In this document: positions 1-4,808 of the stretch, one piece after another | How positions within the stretch are numbered: the stretch's first letter is position 1 | Layout: every line of letters begins with the position of its first letter | Source of the DNA: Anaeromyxobacter sp. | GTDB lineage: Bacteria; Myxococcota; Myxococcia; Myxococcales; Anaeromyxobacteraceae | DNA length: 6,295 nucleotides | Reading direction: 5' to 3' | Assembly: GCA_020028115.1 (NCBI GenBank) | Contig: JAHWYA010000114.1 | Coordinates: 1-6,295, forward strand | The notes under the pieces: generated by a model | Told to the model about the DNA's origin: nothing | The model's database searches: none | Seen by the model: only the letters and a program-made list of their open reading frames with translations | Translations under genes and position numbers: made by a program

Positions 1-355
1 CGGGGAGCGCCGCGAGCGGCAGGGCCGCGAGGGCGAGCCCGAGCGCGGCGGGGTAGCCGAGGTTCAGCGCGAGCGTCCGCGGCAGCCGCCGCGCCGCGCC
101 GGCGCGGAGGAGCCGGGTCCCGTCCGCGACGGACACGGCCGCCCCGGCCGCCGCGAGCAGCCAGAGCGTCCCCGGCACCTTCCCGGCCTGGAGCGCCGCG
201 AGCGTGAGCGCGCCGAAGGCGACGAACTCGCCCTGGGGGATGAAGATGACGCGCGTGACCGAGAAGACGAGGACGAGCGCGAGGGCGAGCAGCGCGTAGA
301 TCGCGCCGCTCACGATCCCGTCCTGCGCGAGGAGGAGCGCGATCTCGAGCGTCAC
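1..355 (-). CDS. LivH-type branched-chain amino acid ABC transporter permease, 5' part
   Basis: This is the N-terminal 118 codons of an inner-membrane permease of the LivH family, which forms half of the channel of branched-chain amino acid/amide-type ABC importers. The protein opens with a GTG codon and a hydrophobic helix at about residues 14-34 ([20 protein letters not shown]). A loop at residues 36-49 ([14 protein letters not shown]) follows, at the place where classical LivH has NFAHGE. More hydrophobic segments lie near residues 62-80 and 99-118. The gene begins 7 nt after the stop of the LivJ-type receptor on the same strand, so the two are presumably co-transcribed and this permease would accept cargo from that receptor. 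I chose the GTG at 355 because it is the first start after the receptor stop and gives the usual short LivH N-terminus; the ribosome-binding site is weak. The gene runs off the left edge, where LivM, LivG and LivF partners would be expected. Substrate cannot be told from the sequence. Confidence 0.88.
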   Translation of the reverse strand, partial: MTLEIALLLAQDGIVSGAIYALLALALVLVFSVTRVIFIPQGEFVAFGALTLAALQAGKVPGTLWLLAAAGAAVSVADGTRLLRAGAARRLPRTLALNLGYPAALGLALAALPLAALP

Positions 356-362
356 TCGGGCG

Positions 363-1514
363 TCAGCGGACGAGCTTCCAGGTCCCGCCCTGGATCTGCG
401 CCATCACGCGCGCGCGGCGGTCGAACCCCTGGTGGTCCTGCGGCGTCGTGTTGAAGACCCCCTGCGTCGCGCGGAGCTCCTTCACCGACTCGAGGGCGGC
501 GCGGAGCGCCTCGCGGAACTCCTTCGTGCCGGGCTTCGCCTTCCTCAGCGCGACGGGGACCGCCGCCTCGAGGAGGAGGCCCGCGTCCCAGGCGTGGGAC
601 GCGAACGACGAGAAGCTGCCCGGCCCGTACGCCTGCTCGTACCGGGCGACGAAGTCGGCGGCGACCGCCTTCGACGGGTGGTCGGCGGGGAGCTGCGCCG
701 CGACGACCGAGGGGCCGAGCGGGAGGAACGCGCCCTCGACGTCCTTGCCCCCCACCCGGAGGAAGTCGGCGGTCGCGACGCCGTGCGTGTGGTAGACGAG
801 CCCCTTGTAGCCGCGCTCGACGAGCGTCTTCTGCGGGAGCGCCGCGGGCGTGCCGGACGCGCCGACGAGGACGGCGTCGGGGCTCGTCACGACGATCTTG
901 AGGATCTGTCCGCCGACGGAGGTGTCCGGGCGCGCGTACCGCTCGCTCGCGACGATCTGGATGCCCGCCGCCTTCGCCGCCCTGGAGAACTCGTTCCACC
1001 ACCCCTCGCCGTAGGCGTCCGAGAAGCCGATGAAGGCCGCGCGCTTCACGCCCTTCGAGGCCATGTGGTCGACGACCGCCGACGCCATGAGCTCGTCGTT
1101 CTGCGGCGTCTTGAAGATCCAGCGCCGCTTCTCGTCCATCGGGGCGACGATGCTCTTTCCGGCCGCGAGCGAGAGGAGCGGCGTCCCCGACTCCGCGGCG
1201 ACGTCGATCATCGCGAGCGAGGCGGGGGTCGAGTTCGAGCCGACGATGACGTCGACCGCGTTCTCGCTCGTGAGCTTCCGCGCGTTCTTCACCGCGGCCG
1301 TCGGGTCGGTCGCGTCGTCGAGCACGACGTACGTGACCGGCACGCCGGCGATCGCCGGCGGCAGCAGCGCCACCGTGTTCTTCGTGGGGATCCCGAGCGA
1401 CGCCGCGGGTCCGGTCGCGCACACGCTGAACCCGACGGTGAGCCCGTTGGCCGCGAGTGCAGGGAGGGCGAGCGCCGCGGCGAGGGCGGCGAGCGCGAGG
1501 CGGAGGCGGATCAT
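363..1514 (-). CDS. LivJ-type periplasmic substrate-binding protein (Peripla_BP_6)
   Basis: This is a 383-residue periplasmic receptor of the branched-chain amino acid/amide ABC importer family (type I periplasmic-binding fold). It would capture a small molecule and deliver it to the LivH-type permease encoded just downstream. Residues 1-22 are a Sec signal (MIRLRL, an Ala/Leu core, then PALAA). The mature protein starts [19 protein letters not shown], the usual first strand and binding loop. Other family landmarks are [19 protein letters not shown] at 63-81, [14 protein letters not shown] from 88, [10 protein letters not shown] in the middle, [16 protein letters not shown], and a C-terminal [20 protein letters not shown] followed by WKLVR. 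The length is normal and the gene looks intact. The ATG at 1514 is chosen because it begins the signal peptide and has AGGAGA 6 nt upstream; the open frame extends 120 codons further but that part is Arg/Pro-rich and not protein-like. Relatives carry many ligands, including amino acids, aromatic acids and amides, so the substrate is open. Confidence 0.93.
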   Translation of the reverse strand: MIRLRLALAALAAALALPALAANGLTVGFSVCATGPAASLGIPTKNTVALLPPAIAGVPVTYVVLDDATDPTAAVKNARKLTSENAVDVIVGSNSTPASLAMIDVAAESGTPLLSLAAGKSIVAPMDEKRRWIFKTPQNDELMASAVVDHMASKGVKRAAFIGFSDAYGEGWWNEFSRAAKAAGIQIVASERYARPDTSVGGQILKIVVTSPDAVLVGASGTPAALPQKTLVERGYKGLVYHTHGVATADFLRVGGKDVEGAFLPLGPSVVAAQLPADHPSKAVAADFVARYEQAYGPGSFSSFASHAWDAGLLLEAAVPVALRKAKPGTKEFREALRAALESVKELRATQGVFNTTPQDHQGFDRRARVMAQIQGGTWKLVR

Positions 1515-1517
1515 CGG

Positions 1518-1554
1518 ACGTCTCCTGGCGGGAGGGGTGCGCCGGAGGAGACGT
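1518..1554 (-). repeat. 9-bp inverted repeat spanning leader and ribosome-binding site of the receptor gene
   Basis: ACGTCTCCT (1518-1526) and AGGAGACGT (1546-1554) are perfect reverse complements separated by 19 nt. The inner bases GGCG (1527-1530) and CGCC (1540-1543) can extend the pairing past a 2-nt bulge. Read on the minus strand, the 3' arm contains the Shine-Dalgarno AGGAG of the receptor gene, so an RNA hairpin here would mask the ribosome-binding site. Alternatively it is a DNA operator with half-sites 28 bp apart. A possible -10 box TATACG (1552-1557, minus strand) overlaps the upstream arm; a transcript from it would start near 1545 and lack the 5' arm, which favours the operator reading for that promoter. 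No convincing -35 box is visible. The perfect arms are seen; the function is inferred. Confidence 0.5.
1521..1526 (-). promoter_or_regulatory. Ribosome-binding site of the LivJ-type receptor gene
   Basis: AGGAGA lies 6 nt before the ATG at 1514 and fixes that start against the longer upstream open frame. It is also part of the right arm of an inverted repeat, so it may be hidden in a hairpin when transcription comes from upstream. Confidence 0.8.
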
Positions 1555-1608
1555 ATAGCTCGATCCGCGCCGGTGCGCTCGGCGCGGCGCTCACGGTCCG
1601 TCACGCGC

Positions 1609-2016
1609 TCAGTTCGCGGGACCGCGGCGCGGGACGGGGCGCGCCTGCCCCGCAGCGATGGGCGTCGCCTGGTGGTGCACGACCCGCCAGGCGCCGCGCT
1701 CGCGGACGAACACGTTCGTCGCCGCGAGCCGGCCGGACCCCCGCACCACCTCGTGGCAGGTGACGAACGCGACCTCGCCGAGGACGTGCGCCTCCGCGTG
1801 CGAGCACGAGATGTGGGGGGACCCGTCCGAGCCGAGGATGGCGCGCCAGCTCGCGAGCACCTCGTCGAGGCCATCCACCACGTCCGAGCCAGGGTGGATG
1901 CACGCGACCGGGTGGTCCACCGCCCAGAGCGCGCACATCGCCTCCGGGTCGCGGGCCGCGAACGCGCGGTAGAAGGCGTCGTTCGCGTCCAGCACCTCGA
2001 GCTCGGTCCGGCCCAT
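1609..2016 (-). CDS. NTF2-like / SnoaL-type small protein
   Basis: This 135-residue protein has the cone-shaped NTF2/SnoaL fold signature. A first helix reads VLDANDAFYRAFAARDPEAMCALW (8-31), followed by the conserved turn HPVACIHPGSDVVDGLDEVLASW (35-57). The second half, HVLGEVAFVTCHEV, then TNVFVRERGAWRVVHHQATP (100-119), supplies the typical beta-strands with a conserved Asn, Trp and His-His-Gln. Members include ketosteroid-isomerase-like enzymes, polyketide cyclases and many uncharacterised stress proteins; this subgroup, with the CIHPG motif and SW, has no assigned reaction that I know of. No signal peptide is present, so it should be cytoplasmic. The ATG at 2016 gives a canonical N-terminus; the open frame extends upstream without family-like sequence. 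The Shine-Dalgarno is weak (GGGGCG). It stands alone, 94 nt before the receptor gene and 125 nt after the small membrane ORF, with no evident functional link to either. Confidence 0.85.
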   Translation of the reverse strand: MGRTELEVLDANDAFYRAFAARDPEAMCALWAVDHPVACIHPGSDVVDGLDEVLASWRAILGSDGSPHISCSHAEAHVLGEVAFVTCHEVVRGSGRLAATNVFVRERGAWRVVHHQATPIAAGQARPVPRRGPAN

Positions 2017-2071
2017 CGAGCGCCCCGATCGCGCCGCGCGGTCGCTCGCGCGGTCCCGGGATCGTAACGGC

Positions 2072-2091
2072 CACGGCGCGGACACGCCGTG
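2072..2091 (-). terminator. Short GC hairpin after the marR-MFS operon, doubtful terminator
   Basis: CACGGCG (2072-2078) and CGCCGTG (2085-2091) form a perfect 7-bp stem with a 6-nt loop, about 50 nt downstream of the small membrane ORF on the minus strand. The position, between that operon and the NTF2-like gene, suits a terminator, but no T-tract follows (the next bases on that strand are GCCGTTACG). In DNA this rich in GC such stems arise easily by chance. A weak -10-like TACGAT (2061-2066, minus strand) follows and might start the NTF2-like transcript; its -35 is not recognisable. Confidence 0.25.
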
Positions 2092-2141
2092 CCGGTCAGG
2101 GGCGGCGCGTGCCGTGCGAGCTCGAGGCGCGTCTCCCCACC

Positions 2142-2270
2142 TCAATTGCAGCGCAGCAGCTCGGCCGCGACCTCGCCGGTGAACGCGGGCGACAGGTACG
2201 AGACGAACGCCCACAGCGCGAGGAGCGCGAGGGCGGAGACGACGAGGTAGGTGGCGACGGCGCGCCTCAG
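2142..2270 (-). CDS. Putative 42-residue single-pass membrane peptide, CTG start
   Basis: I do not recognise this small gene. Directly after the MFS permease, a different frame carries 42 codons that look like a real product: a basic start (L/M-RRAVATYL), one hydrophobic helix of about 20 residues (8-27, YLVVSALALLALWAFVSYLS), then PAFTGEVAAELLRCN and a TGA stop. All the sense codons end in G or C except the final AAT, as in true genes here, and no ATG, GTG or TTG is available in this frame near the start. The CTG at 2270 overlaps the MFS stop as CTGA and has GGAGGG (2277-2282) 6 nt upstream, an excellent Shine-Dalgarno, so translation would be coupled to the permease. It could be an accessory subunit of the MFS protein. 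The alternative is a frameshifted C-terminal tail of the permease, though the permease already looks complete. Confidence 0.5.
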   Translation of the reverse strand: MRRAVATYLVVSALALLALWAFVSYLSPAFTGEVAAELLRCN

Positions 2271-3493
2271 GCGGCGCCCTCCGGCGCGGCGCCGAGCCGC
2301 GTCACCGGCACCTCGCGGATCGGGACGTTCAGGGCCGCGGCGAGGGCGGCGAGCCCGACCGACAGCCACCAGACCACGTCGTAGCTGCCGGTGGCGACGT
2401 AGAGGCGTCCGCCGAGCCAGCCGCCGAGGAACGCGCCGACCTGGTGGAAGAAGAAGACCGCGCCGCCGAGCATCGACATGTTCGTGACGCCGAAGACGGT
2501 CGCGATGGTGCCGTTCGTGAGCGGGACGGTGGAGAGCCAGAGGACCCCCATCGCCGCCCCGAAGGCGTACGCGCTCGTCGTCCCGAGCGGGAGCAGGACG
2601 AACGCGGCGATGACCAGCCCGCGCAGCGCGTAGATCCCGACCAGCACCCCCGGCTTGCTCATCCGGGCGCCGAGGATCCCGGCGAGCAGCGAGCCGCCGA
2701 TGTTGAAGAGGCCGACGAGCGCGAGGACGATGACGCCCGTCTTCTCGGGGAGCCCGCGGTCGACGAGGAACGCGGGCAGGTGCGTCGCGATGAACACCAC
2801 GTGGAACCCGCACACGAAGAAGCCCAGCGACAGCAGCCAGAAGCCGCGGTGCGAGAGGGCCTCGGCGAGCGCCTCGCGGAAGGACAGCGCCCGCTCGCCC
2901 GGGGCGGCGGCCGCAGGGGACTCGAAGAGCGCCCCGGAGAGCGGGGCCATGAGCGCGCCGATGGCGGCGAGCGCGAGCAGGGTGCCCTGCCACCCGACGA
3001 TCCCGATGCCGGAGAGCGCGCCGGGCGGCAGGACGAACTGCCCGAGGGAGCCGACCGACATGGCGACGCCCATCGCGAAGCTGCGCCGCGCGGGCGGGGT
3101 CGAGCGCGCCACCGCCCCGAACACCACGGACATGGTCGTGCCGGACAGGCCGAGGCCGACGAGGAGCCCCGAGGCCATCAGGGTCGCGGGCGCGTGGGAG
3201 AGCGCCATCAGCACCAGGCCGGCGACGTAGAGGACGCTGCCGCCCAGGATGATCTTCCCCGCGCCGACGCGGTCGGCGAGGCGGCCCGCGAACGGCTGCG
3301 CCACGCCCCAGACCAGGTTCTGGAACGCCATCGCGAGGCCGAACACCTCGCGGGTCCAGCCGTTGTCGCGCGTCATCGGCGCGAGGAAGACGCCGAAGGC
3401 GTGGCGGAGCCCGAGCGAGATCGCGAGGAGCGCCGCGCCGGCCGCGAGCATCACCGCGGGCGTCCTCCAGCCGTTCCGTTCCGTTCGATCCAT
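2267..3493 (-). CDS. Major facilitator superfamily (MFS_1) transporter
   Basis: This is a 408-residue inner-membrane secondary transporter with about 12 hydrophobic segments in two halves, of normal MFS length. The first helix is at about 13-37. The loop between helices 2 and 3 holds the MFS motif A, GRLADRVGAGK (70-80). The sequence GWTREVFGLAMAFQNLVWGVAQPFAG just before it resembles the oxalate/monocarboxylate-type branch of the superfamily. A central cytoplasmic stretch (ESPAAAAPGERALSFREALAEALSHRGFW) separates the two halves. The gene starts 12 nt after the marR stop with a very strong ribosome-binding site, so regulator and transporter form an operon. That arrangement usually means the transporter is induced by a ligand of the MarR protein, often for export of a small organic or toxic compound. 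The direction of transport and the substrate cannot be read from the sequence; uptake of an organic acid is the alternative. Confidence 0.92.
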   Translation of the reverse strand: MDRTERNGWRTPAVMLAAGAALLAISLGLRHAFGVFLAPMTRDNGWTREVFGLAMAFQNLVWGVAQPFAGRLADRVGAGKIILGGSVLYVAGLVLMALSHAPATLMASGLLVGLGLSGTTMSVVFGAVARSTPPARRSFAMGVAMSVGSLGQFVLPPGALSGIGIVGWQGTLLALAAIGALMAPLSGALFESPAAAAPGERALSFREALAEALSHRGFWLLSLGFFVCGFHVVFIATHLPAFLVDRGLPEKTGVIVLALVGLFNIGGSLLAGILGARMSKPGVLVGIYALRGLVIAAFVLLPLGTTSAYAFGAAMGVLWLSTVPLTNGTIATVFGVTNMSMLGGAVFFFHQVGAFLGGWLGGRLYVATGSYDVVWWLSVGLAALAAALNVPIREVPVTRLGAAPEGAA

Positions 3494-3498
3494 GTCCG

Positions 3499-3507
3499 CT
3501 CCTTCCT
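3499..3507 (-). promoter_or_regulatory. Ribosome-binding site of the MFS gene, overlapping the marR stop
   Basis: AGGAAGGAG lies 5 nt before the MFS ATG at 3493. Its first two bases are the last two of the marR TAG stop (3506-3508), so ribosomes finishing marR sit directly on this site. That supports translational coupling and the start chosen for the MFS gene. Confidence 0.85.
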
Positions 3508-3949
3508 AGCGGAGCGCCGCCGCGCGGCGCTCGGGGTCCCTCGCGAGCTCGGCCACCCGGCGCGTCACCGCGAGGAGCCGCTCCGCGTCCTCCCCGAGCG
3601 CCCCGGAGAGCCGCTCCTGGAGCTTCAGCCACGCCTTCGTCGCGGCGCGCAGCGTCGCGGCGCCGCGCTCCGTCAGGCGGACGACCCGGTCGCGCTGGTC
3701 GTCGCCGGGCGAGAGCGCGACGAGCCGGAGCTCCTCGAGGACGCGCAGGTTGCGGCCGAGGGTGGAGCGGTCGAGGCCGGTCGCGCCGGCGAGCCCGGAG
3801 AGGTTCGGGGTCTCGCGACGCTTGATCGCGTGGAGCAGCGAGAACTGGGTCACCTTGAGGCCGTGCGGCGCGAGCGCCTCGTCGTAGAGCGAGGTGAGCG
3901 CGAGCGCGGCGCGGCGCGCGTTGGAGCAGAGGCAGACGACCTCATCCAT
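3506..3949 (-). CDS. MarR-family winged-helix transcriptional regulator
   Basis: This is a 147-residue dimeric DNA-binding repressor of the MarR type. An N-terminal dimerisation helix (CLCSNARRAALALTSLYDEAL, 6-26) leads into GLKVTQFSLLHAI (30-42). The helix-turn-helix follows (LSGLAGATGLDRSTLGRNLRVLEELRLV, 50-77), then the wing with the family's Asp-Arg core (GDDQRDRVVRLTERG, 82-96) and C-terminal dimer helices. Cysteines 6 and 8 make a CxC near the start, where thiol-sensing MarR proteins such as OhrR keep their reactive cysteine; whether it senses anything here is unknown. It is followed after 12 nt by the MFS gene and diverges from the betaine-type importer. A perfect palindrome just upstream of its start suggests autorepression. 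The ATG at 3949 gives the usual family N-terminus but has no Shine-Dalgarno close by, so the message may be leaderless. Confidence 0.93.
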   Translation of the reverse strand: MDEVVCLCSNARRAALALTSLYDEALAPHGLKVTQFSLLHAIKRRETPNLSGLAGATGLDRSTLGRNLRVLEELRLVALSPGDDQRDRVVRLTERGAATLRAATKAWLKLQERLSGALGEDAERLLAVTRRVAELARDPERRAAALR

Positions 3950-3952
3950 GAT

Positions 3953-3968
3953 GCGGGTATATACCCGC
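3953..3968. promoter_or_regulatory. Perfect 16-bp palindrome, candidate MarR operator
   Basis: GCGGGTATATACCCGC is identical on both strands. The next base pair outward does not match, but the one beyond it (3951/3970) does, so the symmetry spans 20 bp with one break. It lies 3 nt upstream of the marR ATG and about 80 nt upstream of the divergent ATPase gene, and its TATATA core is the only AT-rich patch in the intergenic region. MarR dimers bind palindromes of this size, usually over their own promoter, so this is the natural candidate site for the adjacent regulator. Binding would block the likely -10 element. Control of the plus-strand importer from the same site is possible but inferred. 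Confidence 0.7.
3958..3963 (-). promoter_or_regulatory. Probable -10 element of marR, leaderless spacing
   Basis: TATATA lies inside the palindrome and is followed on the minus strand by only 8 nt before the marR ATG. A sigma-70 type start about 7 nt after this element would put the first transcribed base at or next to the start codon. The absence of a Shine-Dalgarno near the ATG agrees with this (GGGGAGGA is more than 20 nt upstream). No good -35 hexamer is visible. The element is symmetric and could also serve the plus strand, leaving an 80-nt leader for the importer operon. Confidence 0.4.
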
Positions 3969-4049
3969 GTTCCTCCCCGGCGCGCCAGCCCGGCCCCCCT
4001 TCGGGTCCGCGGCGGGCGGGAGGGCGGGTGCACCGGTACATCAGCGCAG

Positions 4050-4808
4050 GTGACCGGACCCGCCATCGAGCTGCGCGGCGCGGCCAGGCGGTTCGCGGGC
4101 GGCGCGGGGCTGGGGCCCGTAGACCTCGCGGTGGCGCGGGGAGAGACGGTCGCGCTCATCGGCGAGAGCGGCTCCGGGAAGTCCACGCTCCTCCGCCTCG
4201 TGCTCGGCCTCGTCCCCCCAGACTCGGGCGAGGTGCGCTTCGTGGGCACGCCGGTGCGGGCCGGCGACGACGCGCTCCGGCGCCGGATCGGGTACGTGGT
4301 CCAGGGGGGCGCGCTGTTCCCCCACCTCACCGCCGCCGCCAACGCGGCGCTCGTCGCGCGCCATCTGGGCTGGGAGTCCTCCCGGATCGCGCGTCGGCTC
4401 CACGAGCTGGAGGCGCTCGTCCGACTCCCGGATCCCGTGCTCGCCCGGTACCCGCGGGAGCTCTCCGGAGGCCAGGCGCAGCGGGTGGCCCTCGCCCGCG
4501 CGCTGTTCCTCGACCCGGAGGTCCTCCTCCTCGACGAGCCGCTCGGCGCGCTCGACCCGCTCACGCGCGCGAGCCTGCAGGAGGACCTGCGTGGCGTGTT
4601 CTCGGACCTCGGGAAGACCGTCGTGCTCGTCACGCACGACCTGGCCGAAGCGGCCTTCCTCGCCCGAAGGCTCGTGCTCCTGCGCGACGGCGCGGTGGTC
4701 CAGGAGGGGACGCTCGAGGATCTCGCGCGCAGGCCCGCGGGCCCGTTCGTCGCCCGGTTCGTCCGTGCCCACCGGACGCTCCGGCTCCCGGCCGAGGACG
4801 GCGCGTGA
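4050..4808 (+). CDS. ATP-binding subunit of an OpuB/OpuC-type (glycine betaine/choline-like) ABC importer
   Basis: This 252-residue cytoplasmic ATPase powers the importer whose receptor-permease is the next gene. All nucleotide-binding motifs are present: Walker A GESGSGKST (38-46), Q-loop Gln85 in YVVQGGALFPHLT, signature LSGGQ (138-142), Walker B LLLDEP (159-164), D-loop ALD (167-169) and switch His196 in VTHD. The family assignment rests on its partner and on its similarity to quaternary-amine importers. It ends soon after the catalytic domain (PFVARFVRAHRTLRLPAEDGA) and lacks the C-terminal CBS pair that osmosensing OpuA-type ATPases carry. I chose GTG 4050, which places IELRGAARRF at the usual N-terminus. 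No Shine-Dalgarno precedes it closely, so the start is less sure than the gene. ATG codons at 3948 and 3951 are in frame but would add an Arg/Gly/Pro-rich leader overlapping the marR start. It overlaps the next gene by 4 nt. Confidence 0.92.
   Translation: MTGPAIELRGAARRFAGGAGLGPVDLAVARGETVALIGESGSGKSTLLRLVLGLVPPDSGEVRFVGTPVRAGDDALRRRIGYVVQGGALFPHLTAAANAALVARHLGWESSRIARRLHELEALVRLPDPVLARYPRELSGGQAQRVALARALFLDPEVLLLDEPLGALDPLTRASLQEDLRGVFSDLGKTVVLVTHDLAEAAFLARRLVLLRDGAVVQEGTLEDLARRPAGPFVARFVRAHRTLRLPAEDGA

Noticed and set aside
1343..1360. An 18-bp perfect palindrome made of two CGCCGGCG units around AT
   Set aside because: It lies inside the receptor coding region, where it encodes the plausible family sequence PAIAG with normal codon choice. 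CG-rich palindromes of this sort are expected by chance here.
432..2067. Long plus-strand open frames opposite the LivJ-type and NTF2-like genes
   Set aside because: Their translations are dominated by Arg, Ala and Gly without domains, while the opposite strand carries recognisable conserved proteins.
2142..3632. A 496-codon minus-strand frame running through the MFS gene
   Set aside because: Over the MFS gene it is a low-complexity Arg/Ala/Gly shadow. Only the last 42 codons, beyond the MFS stop, look protein-like and are reported separately.
3948..4049. An ATG start at 3948 or 3951 for the importer ATPase
   Set aside because: It would overlap the marR start and the palindrome and add 33-34 Arg/Gly/Pro-rich residues that ABC ATPases do not have.
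3970..4049. Possible riboswitch or attenuator in the leader of the importer operon
   Set aside because: Only short G/C arms are visible (for example around CCCTTCGGG at 3998-4006). There is no U-tract and no recognisable aptamer.
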